DNA from: Oscillospiraceae bacterium
Lineage (GTDB): Bacteria > Bacillota > Clostridia > Oscillospirales > Acutalibacteraceae
Assembly: GCA_031261445.1 (NCBI GenBank)
Contig: JAISJQ010000044.1
Coordinates: forward strand, 1 to 64,000
DNA: 64,000 nt
Direction of reading: 5' to 3'
This document shows positions 51,794-60,770 of the stretch, piece after piece (position 1 is the first letter of the stretch; each line of letters starts with the position of its first letter). A program made the position numbers and the translations under genes. The notes beneath the pieces were generated by a model, which was not told the origin of the DNA, did not search any database, and saw only the letters and a program-made list of their open reading frames with translations.

Positions 51794-53616
51794 CACAACG
51801 AGTATCGGACTATATCGCGGATTTTCTGGCTGCGCATGGCATCCACGACGTCTTTAGCATCGTGGGTGGCGGGGCAATGTACCTCAACGCCGCTTTGGGC
51901 AACCATGCCGATTTGCGCTGCGTCTATAACCACCACGAGCAGGCCTGCGCCATGGCGGCGGAGGCCTATGCCCGCGTGGAGAACCGCATCGCCGCCGTGT
52001 GCGTCACCAGCGGGCCGGGCGGCACAAACGCCCTCACGGGCGTGCTGGGCGGCTGGCTGGACAGCATCCCCATGCTCGTAATCTCGGGGCAAGTGCGCTA
52101 CGACACCACCGCGCGCTCTACCGGGCTGCCGCTGCGCGCCATGGGCGATCAGGAGTTCGACATCACCCGCGCCGCCGCCTCCATGACCAAATACGCCCAC
52201 ATGGTTGTCGACCCACAAAGCATTCGTTTTTGCTTAGAAAAAGCCCTGCATCTCGCACTCACTGGGCGACCGGGCCCTTGCTGGCTGGATATCCCCCTAG
52301 ACGTGCAGGGTGCGCTGATTGACCCAGACACATTGCCTGGCTTTGCGCCCGAGACAACAGAAGAGACCATCCCGCCCATGGATACGGCGACCGTGTCGGC
52401 GGTCATCAATGCGATCCAACGCGCTCGCCGCCCCGTGCTGTATGCGGGCAATGGCATCCGCCTCTCTGGGGGCTACGCGGAATTTTTGCAAGCCGTCGAG
52501 GCGTTGGGTGTCCCTGTGGTGACGGGTTGGGACAGCATCGACCTCTTGTGGGACACGCACCCGCTCTACGTGGGGCGCGGCGGCATGATGGGCGACCGCG
52601 CGGGGAATTTCGCGGTACAAAACAGCGATCTGCTCATCGCCCTGGGTAACCGCCTGAGCATACGGCAGGTGGGCTACAACTGGAAAAGCTGGGCGCGTGC
52701 GGCGTACAAAATCATGGTGGACATCGACAAAACGGAGCTACAAAAGCCCACCATCCAAATCGATTTGCCCGTGCACGCGGATGCGCGGGATTTTCTGCGT
52801 GCCTTGCTCGCGGCACTGCCGGCCGAAGAAACGCCGCTCTTTGGCGGCGACGACTGGCGTGCGCAATGCCAAAAGTGGCGGCAAGCGTATCCCGTGGTGC
52901 TGCCCCGGCACTGCACCGCAGGCGAGAGAGCCAACGTCTATTGTTTCATCAAAGAACTCAGCCGCCGCCTGCCCGAAGGGGCGCAAACCGTGGTGGGCAA
53001 CGGTTCGGCCTGCGTGGTGGGCAGCCATGCCTACGAAATCAAAGCGGGGCAGCGGTTTATCATCAATTCCGGTGCGGCCTCCATGGGCTATGACCTGCCG
53101 GCGGCCATCGGCGTGCGCTTTGCGAGCGGGGGCGGCGAAGTCGTCTGCGTCACGGGGGACGGCAGCATCCAGATGAATCTGCAGGAGTTGCAGACCATCG
53201 TGCACCACCAGTTGCCCATCAAAATCTTTGTCATCAACAATGAGGGCTATCACTCCATTCGCCTGACCCAGCAGGGACACTTTGCCGACCTGCCGCGCAC
53301 GGGCATTGGCCCAGAGAGCGCGGACTTGTCCTTCCCATCGCTGGAAAAACTGGCCGCGGCCTATGGTCTGCCGTATACTTGCCTGTACACAAACGAAGAC
53401 ATGCCGCAGCTGGGTGAGATACTCGCACAGCCCGGCGCGTGCCTGTGTGAAGTGATGGTGTCGCCCAGTCAGCCTTTCGAGCCCAAAGCCGCCGCCAAAC
53501 GCCTGCCGGACGGCACACTCTATAGTCCGCCGCTGGAAGATTTAGCCCCCTTCTTGCCACGGGAGGAGCTGCGGGGAAACATGTTCATCCCCCTCCTAGA
53601 GGAGCGTGCGCCGTGA
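51790..53616 (+). CDS. TPP-dependent enzyme, YerE-like (acetolactate synthase family)
   Basis: A 608-aa thiamine-diphosphate enzyme starting with GTG after GGAGG. N-terminal Pyr domain with the TPP Glu in YNHHEQACAMAAEAYARV; middle domain ~190-325; C-terminal PP domain with VTGDGSIQMNLQELQTIV and VINNEGYHSI. Directly after ddhABC such enzymes (YerE in Yersinia) add an acetyl branch from pyruvate to CDP-4-keto-3,6-dideoxyglucose. Context therefore favours a branched-sugar role over acetolactate synthesis; no small ilvN subunit is present. Assignment is by context and family. Confidence 0.85.
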   Translation: MTQRVSDYIADFLAAHGIHDVFSIVGGGAMYLNAALGNHADLRCVYNHHEQACAMAAEAYARVENRIAAVCVTSGPGGTNALTGVLGGWLDSIPMLVISGQVRYDTTARSTGLPLRAMGDQEFDITRAAASMTKYAHMVVDPQSIRFCLEKALHLALTGRPGPCWLDIPLDVQGALIDPDTLPGFAPETTEETIPPMDTATVSAVINAIQRARRPVLYAGNGIRLSGGYAEFLQAVEALGVPVVTGWDSIDLLWDTHPLYVGRGGMMGDRAGNFAVQNSDLLIALGNRLSIRQVGYNWKSWARAAYKIMVDIDKTELQKPTIQIDLPVHADARDFLRALLAALPAEETPLFGGDDWRAQCQKWRQAYPVVLPRHCTAGERANVYCFIKELSRRLPEGAQTVVGNGSACVVGSHAYEIKAGQRFIINSGAASMGYDLPAAIGVRFASGGGEVVCVTGDGSIQMNLQELQTIVHHQLPIKIFVINNEGYHSIRLTQQGHFADLPRTGIGPESADLSFPSLEKLAAAYGLPYTCLYTNEDMPQLGEILAQPGACLCEVMVSPSQPFEPKAAAKRLPDGTLYSPPLEDLAPFLPREELRGNMFIPLLEERAP

Positions 53617-54542
53617 AGAGAATACTCAGCCATGCCCTCATCACCGGGGGCACGAGCATGTTGGGGCAGGCGTTGGCGCGGCACTTGCACAAGCAAGGCG
53701 TAGTGGTCACGCTGCTTGTCCGCCCAGATTCCCCGCGTTTGCACGCTGTCCCAGCGAGCGAAAACGTCCGCTTGATCCCCTGCGACTTAGCCCATCTGTC
53801 CACACTTTCCGCCGAGAAAATCGGCACTTGCGATGCGTTTTTCCACTTAGGCTGGGTGGGCACGCGGGGGCGCGAGCGCGACGATGCCGCGCTACAGGCG
53901 CAGAACGTGCAGTACACATTAGAGGCCGTAAAACTGGCGGCGCGGCTACAGTGCGCGGTGTTCGTGGGCGCGGGGTCACAGGCGGAATACGGGCACGCCC
54001 CGCCGCCCCTCACCCCCACAACGCCCACCCACCCCGTCACCGCCTACGGCAAAGCCAAACACGCGGCGGGGCACTTATCCGCCGAGGCGTGCCGCGCACA
54101 GGGCATCGACCACGTTTGGGCGCGTATCCTGAGCGTCTACGGGCCGGGTGACCACCCCGACACCATGATGATGTCCTGCATCCAGTCGCTCGTGTGCGGC
54201 GAACCTATGGCGTTCACCGCTGGAGAGCCGCTCTGGGACTATCTCTACAGCGCGGATGCCGCGCGGGCGCTGGCGCGCATGGCATTATCTGGAAAAAACG
54301 GCACAAACTATCCCTTGGGGAGCGGACACGCGCGTCCCCTGAAGGAATACATTCTCGAGGCGCGGGACGTCCTGCGCCCGGGGCAGACGATGCAGTTGGG
54401 CGCACTGCCCACGCCGCCCGGGCAAGTCTCGCTGGCGGCGGACATCAGTCCACTCACGCGCGACACGGGCTTTGTGCCCCAAGTGCCCTTTGCAGAGGGT
54501 GTCCGCCGAACGGCGAATTGGATCAAGGAGCAGACGCAATGA
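53613..54542 (+). CDS. NAD(P)-dependent sugar epimerase/reductase (YerF-like position)
   Basis: GTG start overlapping the previous stop by 4 nt. The protein is 309 aa. Extended SDR with ALITGGTSMLGQALARHL, FVGAGSQAEYG, catalytic YxxxK as TAYGKAKHAAGHL, and RILSVYGPGD. By position it could reduce the keto-acetyl branch (YerF role) or act at C4. Those two cannot be separated from sequence. Confidence 0.8.
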   Translation: MKRILSHALITGGTSMLGQALARHLHKQGVVVTLLVRPDSPRLHAVPASENVRLIPCDLAHLSTLSAEKIGTCDAFFHLGWVGTRGRERDDAALQAQNVQYTLEAVKLAARLQCAVFVGAGSQAEYGHAPPPLTPTTPTHPVTAYGKAKHAAGHLSAEACRAQGIDHVWARILSVYGPGDHPDTMMMSCIQSLVCGEPMAFTAGEPLWDYLYSADAARALARMALSGKNGTNYPLGSGHARPLKEYILEARDVLRPGQTMQLGALPTPPGQVSLAADISPLTRDTGFVPQVPFAEGVRRTANWIKEQTQ

Positions 54543-55489
54543 AAAAAATCAGCATTCTCATCCCCACCTATAACGAGGCCGACAACCTGTCGCTACTCTA
54601 TGATGTCGTGCGGGCGCAATTGTTGGCGCTGGCGGATCGCTACGACTACGAAATCGTCTTCATCGACAACAAGTCGACCGACGGCACGCGTGCCATCATC
54701 CGTCAGCTTTGCGCCAAAGACGAGCGCGTGAAGGCCATTTTCAACGCACGCAACTTTGGCTCAGGTGTGTCGTCCTATTACGGCAGTCTACAGACCACGG
54801 GGGACTGCACCATTGGCATGTGCGCGGACTTTCAAGATCCGCCGGAGTACATCCCGCAAATGATTGAAGCTTGGGAGCAGGGCAGCAAAATCGTCTGCAT
54901 GGTCAAAACGCAAAGCCGCGAGCACAAAGGTCTGCGCTTTGTCCGCACGCTCTATTACAAAGTCCTCAACCGCTTTTCGGATGTGGCGCTCATTGAGCAC
55001 TTCTCATCCTTTGGGCTTTGGGACAAAAGCGTCATGGACATTGGCCGGCGTTGGGGCGAGCGAGTCCCTTTCCTGCGCGGCATGACGGCGGAGGCGGGCT
55101 ATGGGATTACCATCCTGCCCTACACGCAACAAAAACGCCGCAAGGGCAAGTCCTCCTATCGTTTCTTCAAACTGTATGACGACGCCATGGTCGGCATCAC
55201 CCGCTACACCAAAGTGGGACTGCGCCTAGCGACGCTGTTGGGCGTGCTGCTCAGCGGCGTGAGCGCACTGATTGCAGTCGTTTTGCTCATTGTAAAACTG
55301 GCCAGCGGGGACGCGAGCCCGCTGGGACTGGGTGCGCTGGGCTTGGGGTTGTTTTTCCTGGGCGGTGTCCAGCTGTTCTTCATGGGCATGTTGGGGGAAT
55401 ATATCCTGAGCATCCAGCGCTACAGCATGAATCGCCCCTTGGTGTTTGAGGAAGAGCGCATCAATTTTGACGAGAAGGCGGGGGAGTAG
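54539..55489 (+). CDS. Family 2 glycosyltransferase with C-terminal membrane helices
   Basis: ATG 54539 overlaps the preceding TGA, with AAGGAG upstream; the longer call overlaps another gene. The protein is 316 aa. GT2 motif ISILIPTYNEADNLSLLYDVV, DNKSTDGTRAII, ADFQDPPEYI (DxD-like) and KRRKGKSSYRFFKL. Two helices at about 222-245 and 258-285. This is the DPM1/GtrB type that loads sugar onto undecaprenyl phosphate or an acceptor at the membrane. It probably uses a product of this operon. Confidence 0.9.
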   Translation: MKKISILIPTYNEADNLSLLYDVVRAQLLALADRYDYEIVFIDNKSTDGTRAIIRQLCAKDERVKAIFNARNFGSGVSSYYGSLQTTGDCTIGMCADFQDPPEYIPQMIEAWEQGSKIVCMVKTQSREHKGLRFVRTLYYKVLNRFSDVALIEHFSSFGLWDKSVMDIGRRWGERVPFLRGMTAEAGYGITILPYTQQKRRKGKSSYRFFKLYDDAMVGITRYTKVGLRLATLLGVLLSGVSALIAVVLLIVKLASGDASPLGLGALGLGLFFLGGVQLFFMGMLGEYILSIQRYSMNRPLVFEEERINFDEKAGE

Positions 55490-56332
55490 ATGCAAACAAA
55501 GCCCATCGCCTTGGTCTTTGGCGCAGGTTCGGGGGCACTGTCCCTTCTGCCGATGATGCAAGCGCAATATGACCTGCGGGCGATATTGGACAACGACCCG
55601 CAAAAATGGGGCAGCGAGATTCAGGGCATCCCCGTTTGCGCCCCCCAAACGCTGTTGGAGATTGAGCACGACAAAATCCTCATCGCCAGCGGCCACGGCG
55701 TGTCCGAAATCGTGGCGCAGCTGCTCGCGCTGGGCGTGCCCTATGCGCACATCGATGCCGACTTGGTCTACGCCGCCCAAAAGCCCCGCGTCCTCTTTCT
55801 GGAAAAACTCGCAGCACTTATGATCGAAGAGGGGACACAGGGCGCGGTGGCGGAAGCCGGTGTTTTCCGCGGCGAATTCGCGCGGGAAATCAACCGCGTG
55901 TTCCCCGCAAAAACGCTCTATTTGTTCGACACGTTCGCGGGCTTTGACGCGCGGGACGTGTCGATTGACCGCGCCCACGCGTATTCCCAGCGGGAGGGTG
56001 CGCAGTTTCGCGAAACGAGCGAAGAAGTGGTGCTCAGCCGAATGCCGCACCCAGAAAAGTGCGTCTTGCGGCGGGGCTATTTCCCCGACACCACGCAGGG
56101 GCTGGAGGCGCAGTACTGCTTCGTGAGCCTAGACATGGATCTATACCAACCCACACGCGCGGGGCTAGAGTACTTCCTGCCGCGCATGGAAAAAAACGGC
56201 GTGATTTTGCTACACGACTATTTTTCCGACGAATACATAGGCGTGAAACAGGCCGTGCAGGATTACGAAAAAGAACACGGACAGCTCCGCCTATTCCCTA
56301 TAGGCGACCTATGGAGCATTGGTATTCAATGA
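55490..56332 (+). CDS. TylF-like SAM methyltransferase with N-terminal Rossmann-like domain
   Basis: The ATG directly follows the previous stop. The protein is 280 aa. Residues 1-90 form a small Rossmann-like domain (PIALVFGAGSGALSLLPMMQ, LDNDPQKWGSEIQGIPV), like those preceding sugar acyltransferases. Residues ~100-280 match the TylF/MycF sugar O-methyltransferase fold: GAVAEAGVFRGEFAREI, YLFDTFAGFD, SLDMDLYQPTRAGLEYF, ILLHDYFSDEY. It likely O-methylates a sugar. The final CAA codon and TGA stop are the start of a TGAACAA array. Confidence 0.85.
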   Translation: MQTKPIALVFGAGSGALSLLPMMQAQYDLRAILDNDPQKWGSEIQGIPVCAPQTLLEIEHDKILIASGHGVSEIVAQLLALGVPYAHIDADLVYAAQKPRVLFLEKLAALMIEEGTQGAVAEAGVFRGEFAREINRVFPAKTLYLFDTFAGFDARDVSIDRAHAYSQREGAQFRETSEEVVLSRMPHPEKCVLRRGYFPDTTQGLEAQYCFVSLDMDLYQPTRAGLEYFLPRMEKNGVILLHDYFSDEYIGVKQAVQDYEKEHGQLRLFPIGDLWSIGIQ

Positions 56333-56605
56333 ACAATTGACAATGAACAATGTACAATTGTCGTAGGGGCTTTTCTGTGCTCGCCCGCTGATTCTCACAA
56401 ACACAGCGGGCGGCAGGTTGCCGCCCCTACAGAATGCGGACGCATCATCGGTATGTACCTGTAGGGGCGCACGCCCCGCCTGTGCCCTGCGGGTATGCAC
56501 CCGCTGAACCCCCAGAAACACTATGATTCCCCCGCGGGCGACCGAGGACGGTCGCCCCTACAGGCAATTGTTCATTGTCAATTGTTAATTGTTAATTGAT
56601 AAACA
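56329..56605. repeat. TGAACAA array, four GTAGGGG palindromes, inverted TGAACAA array
   Basis: TGAACAA-TTGACAA-TGAACAA-TGTACAA-TTG starts at the methyltransferase stop. Palindromes are at about 56363, 56401 (reversed), 56460 and 56535 (reversed). The inverted array CAATTGTTCATTGTCAATTG and TTAATTGTTAATTG runs into the queA stop. This convergent junction is framed by the same family on both genes. Confidence 0.88.
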
Positions 56606-57665
56606 TGCAGTCGCCGAACGAAAAGAATCGGTATTGTTCCCGCACGGCCTCGGCGTAAGCCGCCAGCGTTTCCTTGCGCCCCAGCAGGGCGCTCACCAGC
56701 ATGATCAGCGTGCTCTGCGGCAGATGAAAGTTTGTCAGTAGCCCATCAATCACGCGGAACTCGTAGCCCGGATAGATGAAAATATCGGTCCAGCCTTCGG
56801 CAGAAGGCAGAGGGGAGAGGGGAGAGGACAGATTTTGCCCGCTCTGCTCTCTGCCTTCTGACATCTGCCCTCTGCTTTCTAAAGTGCGGCAACAGGTTGT
56901 GCCAACGGCAATCACGCGGCCGCCGGCGGCTTTGGTTTCGTCAATGGCCTTTGCGGTTTCGGGCGGGATGCTGTACCACTCGCTGTGCATGTGGTGTGCC
57001 TCTATGCTTTCCGCCTTGACGGGGCGGAATGTCCCCAGCCCCACGTGCAACGTGATGGTCGCCACGCGCACGCCCTTGGCGCGTAGTGCGTCCAGCAGCT
57101 CAGGCGTGAAGTGCAAGCCCGCCGTGGGTGCGGCGGCAGAGCCCAGTGCCCGCGCGTAGACCGTCTGGTAGCGACTCTTTTCGCGCAGCTTTTCGGTGAT
57201 ATACGGCGGTAGCGGCATCTCGCCCAGCGCATCGAGCACTTCCAGAAACTGGTCGCTGTAGGAAAAATGCACCACGCGGTTGCCGTCCGCCTGCACTTCA
57301 CGCACTTCGGCGTGTAGCGTATGGTCGGCATCACCAAACACAAAGCGTGCCCCCGCCTTGGCGCGTCTGCCGGGTTTGGTGAGGCATTCCCAGTTATCCC
57401 CACCCAAATCGCGCAGGAGCAGCAGCTCCATGGGCGAACCCGTCTTCTCGCTGACGCCCAAAAGCCGGGCGGGCATCACCTTGCTGTCGTTGAGCACCAA
57501 ACAGTCGCCCGCGTGCAGTGCGTCCACAATGTCGCGGAAGTGGCCGTGCCGCCACGCGCCCGTGGTCTTGTCCAGCAGCATCATCCGTGCGCCATCGCGG
57601 CGTTCGGTGGGGTGCTGGGCAATCAGCTCTGGCGGCAAAAAATAATCAAAATCGCGCGTTTGCAT
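56592..57665 (-). CDS. queA: tRNA preQ1(34) S-adenosylmethionine ribosyltransferase-isomerase with repeat-coded insert
   Basis: ATG 57665 after AGGAG. The protein is 357 aa (family ~342). N-terminal [70 protein letters not shown], and C-terminal [26 protein letters not shown]. Between RTLES and GWTDIF, where homologues have a ~14-residue surface loop, there are ~26 residues ([18 protein letters not shown]...) translated from a CAGAGGA palindromic array. All core motifs are intact, so activity is probably kept. The stop TAA is inside a TTAACAA array. Other que genes are not in the window. Confidence 0.94.
   Translation of the reverse strand: MQTRDFDYFLPPELIAQHPTERRDGARMMLLDKTTGAWRHGHFRDIVDALHAGDCLVLNDSKVMPARLLGVSEKTGSPMELLLLRDLGGDNWECLTKPGRRAKAGARFVFGDADHTLHAEVREVQADGNRVVHFSYSDQFLEVLDALGEMPLPPYITEKLREKSRYQTVYARALGSAAAPTAGLHFTPELLDALRAKGVRVATITLHVGLGTFRPVKAESIEAHHMHSEWYSIPPETAKAIDETKAAGGRVIAVGTTCCRTLESRGQMSEGREQSGQNLSSPLSPLPSAEGWTDIFIYPGYEFRVIDGLLTNFHLPQSTLIMLVSALLGRKETLAAYAEAVREQYRFFSFGDCMFIN
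56798..56880. repeat. CAGAGGA palindromic array inserted in-frame inside queA
   Basis: CAGAAGGCAGAGGGGAGAGG and GGAGAGGACAGA, core TTTTGCCCGCTCT, then CTCTCTGCCTTCTGACATCT and GCCCTCTGCTTTCT. The two halves are imperfect inverted copies, and the unit is wholly inside the reading frame. Confidence 0.9.
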
Positions 57666-57673
57666 GGGTGCTC

Positions 57674-57785
57674 CTGTTCTAGATACTAGATTTTTGAAAC
57701 AAAACGTTTTTGTCGTCCTTGTTGTCGTCCTTGTTAAAGAAGAGAAGAAAGGTATTGGCGCAGAATCTAACATCTAGCATCTAGG
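57674..57785. repeat. CTAGATA/TAGATGT units flanking the queA-asd gap
   Basis: TCTAGATACTAGATT (about 57677-57692) and inverted AATCTAACATCTAGCATCTAGG (about 57765-57785). In between lies a direct repeat TTGTCGTCCTTG twice (about 57709-57732). Confidence 0.75.
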
Positions 57786-57814
57786 TTGACTTTTCGCGTG
57801 AATACTGGTACAAT
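57786..57814 (+). promoter_or_regulatory. Promoter of the asd-dap operon
   Basis: TTGACT (57786-57791), 17 bp, TACAAT (57809-57814). The leader of ~70 nt shows no lysine riboswitch. Confidence 0.75.
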
Positions 57815-57885
57815 ATTATATCGCGTTTCGCGCGAGAATACAAGAGACCCTCTGGGCATATACATCAATAAAGGGGAATGACACT

Positions 57886-58971
57886 GTGAAAAAGTTCAAC
57901 GTAGGCATTATCGGCGCAACCGGGATGGTGGGGCAACGCTTCGCTACGCTTTTGGCGGAGCACCCTTGGTTCAACGTGACCCTGCTGGCGGCCAGCCCCC
58001 GCAGCCGTGGGAAGACATACCGCGAGGCGCTGGGTCCCCGCTGGAGTATGACACAGCCACTGCCCGAAAAACTGGCTTCTTTGGTGCTCTATGATGCCAC
58101 GGCGGACATCGCGGAAATTACGCGCCAGGTGGACTTTGTCTTCTGCGCCGTGGATATGCCCAAAGCCGAAATCCGTGCGCTGGAGGAAGCCTATGCCAAG
58201 GCGGAGTGCCCGGTCATCAGCAACAACAGTGCCCACCGCTTCACGCCGGACGTCCCCATGATCGTCCCCGAACTCAACGCCGACCACTCTGGGATCATCC
58301 CCGCCCAGCGTGCCCGTTTGGGCACAAAGCGCGGCTTTGTGGCGGTCAAGTCCAACTGCTCCCTCCAAAGCTACGTCCCCGCGCTCTTCCCGCTCCATGC
58401 AGGGTACGGCGTGCAGGACGTGCTCGTGTGTACCTATCAGGCCATCAGCGGCGCGGGCAAAACCTTTGCCACTTGGCCAGAGATGGTGGACAACGTCATC
58501 CCCTTCATCGGTGGCGAAGAAGAGAAAAGCGAGCAAGAGCCGCTGAAAATCTGGGGCAGCATCGTGGGGGACGAGATCGTCCCCGCCGCCGCGCCGCGCT
58601 TCACCGCCCAGTGCATCCGCGTCCCGGCCAGCGATGGCCACCTAGCCGCCGTGTTCGTGCGCTTCAAAAACAAGCCCACCCGTGAGCAGATTCTCGCCCA
58701 CTGGGCGGCGTTCTCTGGCATTCCCCAAGCGGCGGGGTTGCCCAGCGCACCAAAGCAATTCCTGCACTACTTTGCCGAGGACAATCTGCCGCAAACGCGC
58801 CTCCAGCGCGACCTAGAGGGCGGCATGGCCGTCAGCGTTGGTCGCCTGCGCGAAGACAGCCAGTACGACTACAAGTTCGTGTGCCTGAGCCACAACACCC
58901 TGCGCGGCGCGGCAGGCGGCGCAGTGCTCATGGCAGAACTGCTGGCCTACCAAGGCTACTTAGATCAATGA
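57886..58971 (+). CDS. asd: Aspartate-semialdehyde dehydrogenase
   Basis: GTG start after AAGGGG. The protein is 361 aa. NADP motif VGIIGATGMVGQRFATLL, NNSAHRFTPDVPMIVPELNADH, catalytic Cys in VKSNCSLQS (~158), GAGKTF, and RVPASDGHLAAVFVRF. This is the ~350-360-residue archaeal/Clostridial type of Asd. Shared step to Lys, DAP, Thr and Met. Ends LDQ with its TGA inside a TGAACAA array. Confidence 0.96.
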   Translation: MKKFNVGIIGATGMVGQRFATLLAEHPWFNVTLLAASPRSRGKTYREALGPRWSMTQPLPEKLASLVLYDATADIAEITRQVDFVFCAVDMPKAEIRALEEAYAKAECPVISNNSAHRFTPDVPMIVPELNADHSGIIPAQRARLGTKRGFVAVKSNCSLQSYVPALFPLHAGYGVQDVLVCTYQAISGAGKTFATWPEMVDNVIPFIGGEEEKSEQEPLKIWGSIVGDEIVPAAAPRFTAQCIRVPASDGHLAAVFVRFKNKPTREQILAHWAAFSGIPQAAGLPSAPKQFLHYFAEDNLPQTRLQRDLEGGMAVSVGRLREDSQYDYKFVCLSHNTLRGAAGGAVLMAELLAYQGYLDQ

Positions 58972-59006
58972 ACAATTAACAATTTACAATGAACAATTGT
59001 TGATTC
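58968..59006. repeat. TGAACAA/TTAACAA array at the asd stop
   Basis: TGAACAA-TTAACAA-TTTACAA-TGAACAA-TTGTTGA starts at the TGA stop codon and ends 15 bp before the dapA ATG. Confidence 0.9.
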
Positions 59007-59021
59007 AGAAATGAGGTTTTT

Positions 59022-59912
59022 ATGGCAAAGCAACCCATTTTCAGCGGGGCGGGCGTTGCGATTGTGACACCGTTTGACGCGGACAATCGCATCAACTACC
59101 CCGTCTTCCAAAAGCTCATCGATTGGCAAATCGCGCAGGGCACGGATGCCATCATCGTCTGCGGCACAACGGGCGAGAGCCCCACGCTCACCCATGTGGA
59201 GCATTCGGAGCTCATCCGCCAGTGCGTGCAGTACGTGGGCGGGCGCGTGCCCGTGATTGCGGGTACGGGCAGCAACGACACGGCCTTCGGGCTGAAGCTG
59301 AGCAACGAAGCCGAACGCGATGGCGTGGACGGCCTGCTCATGGTCACGCCGTACTACAACAAGACCAGCCAGCAGGGGCTCGTTGACCACTTCACCTATC
59401 TGGCCGACCGCGTCAGCACGCCCATTATCCTCTATAACGTGCCCTCCCGCACGGGGCTGAACATCCAGCCGGCGACGTATCAGGCGCTCAGCGCCCACAA
59501 AAACATCAACGCCGCCAAAGAGGCAAACGGCGATGTCTCCTCCTTGGCGCAGACCGCCGCCCTGTGTGGCGATGAGCTGGTGCTCTATTCCGGCAACGAC
59601 GACCAAATCGTGCCCTTCATGAGTTTGGGCGCGGCGGGTGTGATTTCCGTGCTCTCCAACGTCGTGCCCAAAACCGCGCACGACATCGCCGCCGCCGCCT
59701 TGGCGGGGGACTACAAAACCGCCGCCGCGTTACAGCTTGGCAACCTAGACTTGTGCACCGATCTCTTCGCGGACGTGAACCCTGTCCCCGTGAAAGAGGC
59801 GCTGAACCTGATGGGTTGGGGCGTGGGCGACTGCCGCCTGCCGCTGACGAAAATCGGCGACGGGGCACGCGAAAAACTGCTGCGTGCGCTCAAAAATCAC
59901 CAACTGATTTAA
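59022..59912 (+). CDS. dapA: 4-hydroxy-tetrahydrodipicolinate synthase
   Basis: A 296-aa TIM-barrel aldolase after GAGG. GTTGESPTLTHVEH, VTPYYNKTSQQGLVDHF, LYNVPSRTGLNIQ (catalytic Tyr) and Schiff-base Lys in INAAKEANGD (~166). Condenses pyruvate with aspartate semialdehyde. Confidence 0.97.
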   Translation: MAKQPIFSGAGVAIVTPFDADNRINYPVFQKLIDWQIAQGTDAIIVCGTTGESPTLTHVEHSELIRQCVQYVGGRVPVIAGTGSNDTAFGLKLSNEAERDGVDGLLMVTPYYNKTSQQGLVDHFTYLADRVSTPIILYNVPSRTGLNIQPATYQALSAHKNINAAKEANGDVSSLAQTAALCGDELVLYSGNDDQIVPFMSLGAAGVISVLSNVVPKTAHDIAAAALAGDYKTAAALQLGNLDLCTDLFADVNPVPVKEALNLMGWGVGDCRLPLTKIGDGAREKLLRALKNHQLI

Positions 59913-59985
59913 CATGACACAGGGGCAGGCGGTCTGCGCTTGCCCCGAAAAAGGTTCGGCAAGGAATTGGAAAGAAGGAAACTCC

Positions 59986-60732
59986 ATGGTGGACATTCTG
60001 CTGTGCGGTTGCGGCGGCAAAATGGGGCGCGTGGTGGCGGGGCTCGCCGCCGGGCGGGACGATGTGCGCATTCTGGCGGGCATCGATGTGGCGCAGGACA
60101 AGTCCCAGCCCTTCCCGGTGTATGCCACGGCCGCCGCGTTCACGGGCAAGGCGGACGTGATCATCGACTTCTCCCACCCCAGCGGTTTGGCGGGTTTGCT
60201 GGAGTACGCCGTGTCCACCCGCACCCCGGCGGTCATCTGCACCACGGGTCTGACCGATGCGCAAATCGCGCTCATCAAGCGCACAGCGGAGCGCATCCCC
60301 GTGTTTTTCAGCGCGAACATGAGTTTGGGCGTGAACCTCTTGCGGGCACTGGCCGTGCGTGCGGCCCAGGTGCTCGGCGGCGCGTATGACATCGAAATCC
60401 TCGAAGAGCACCACAACCAAAAAGTCGATGCCCCCAGCGGCACGGCGCTCATGCTGGCCGACGCCATCCACAGCGTTTTGCCCCAGACGCACTATGTTTA
60501 CGACCGCTCACAAAAAAGAGAGAAGCGCGATGGGCACGAAATCGGCATTTCGGCCATCCGCGGCGGCACAATTGTGGGCGAACACACCGTGATTTTCGCT
60601 GGGCATAGCGAAGTGCTGCGCCTGTCGCATTCGGCGCAGAGCAAGGAGCTCTTCGCGGCCGGTGCACTACGCGCGGCGGTGTTTTTGCACAGGCAAAAGC
60701 CCGGGCTCTATGACATGAACGACTTGATTTGA
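59986..60732 (+). CDS. dapB: 4-hydroxy-tetrahydrodipicolinate reductase
   Basis: Start ATG 59986 after GAAGGAA. The protein is 248 aa. NAD(P) motif ILLCGCGGKMGRVVAG, FSHPSGLAGLL, TTGLTDAQI, EEHHNQKVDAPSGTALML (the substrate His/Lys and GT loop), and ISAIRGGTIVGEHTVIFAG. Follows dapA by 73 bp, in which GGGGCA...TGCCCC could form a small hairpin. Confidence 0.97.
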   Translation: MVDILLCGCGGKMGRVVAGLAAGRDDVRILAGIDVAQDKSQPFPVYATAAAFTGKADVIIDFSHPSGLAGLLEYAVSTRTPAVICTTGLTDAQIALIKRTAERIPVFFSANMSLGVNLLRALAVRAAQVLGGAYDIEILEEHHNQKVDAPSGTALMLADAIHSVLPQTHYVYDRSQKREKRDGHEIGISAIRGGTIVGEHTVIFAGHSEVLRLSHSAQSKELFAAGALRAAVFLHRQKPGLYDMNDLI

Positions 60733-60770
60733 ATCGAGCGCGAGCGAGCACAACCACGAAGGAGAACAGC

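Noticed and set aside
51790-53616. Acetolactate synthase large subunit (ilvB) for branched amino acids
   Set aside because: It belongs to that superfamily, but it is embedded in a CDP-deoxysugar operon with no ilvN/ilvC; a YerE-like role fits better.
57815-57885. Lysine riboswitch before asd-dapA-dapB
   Set aside because: The leader is only ~70 nt and lacks the conserved lysine-aptamer helices.
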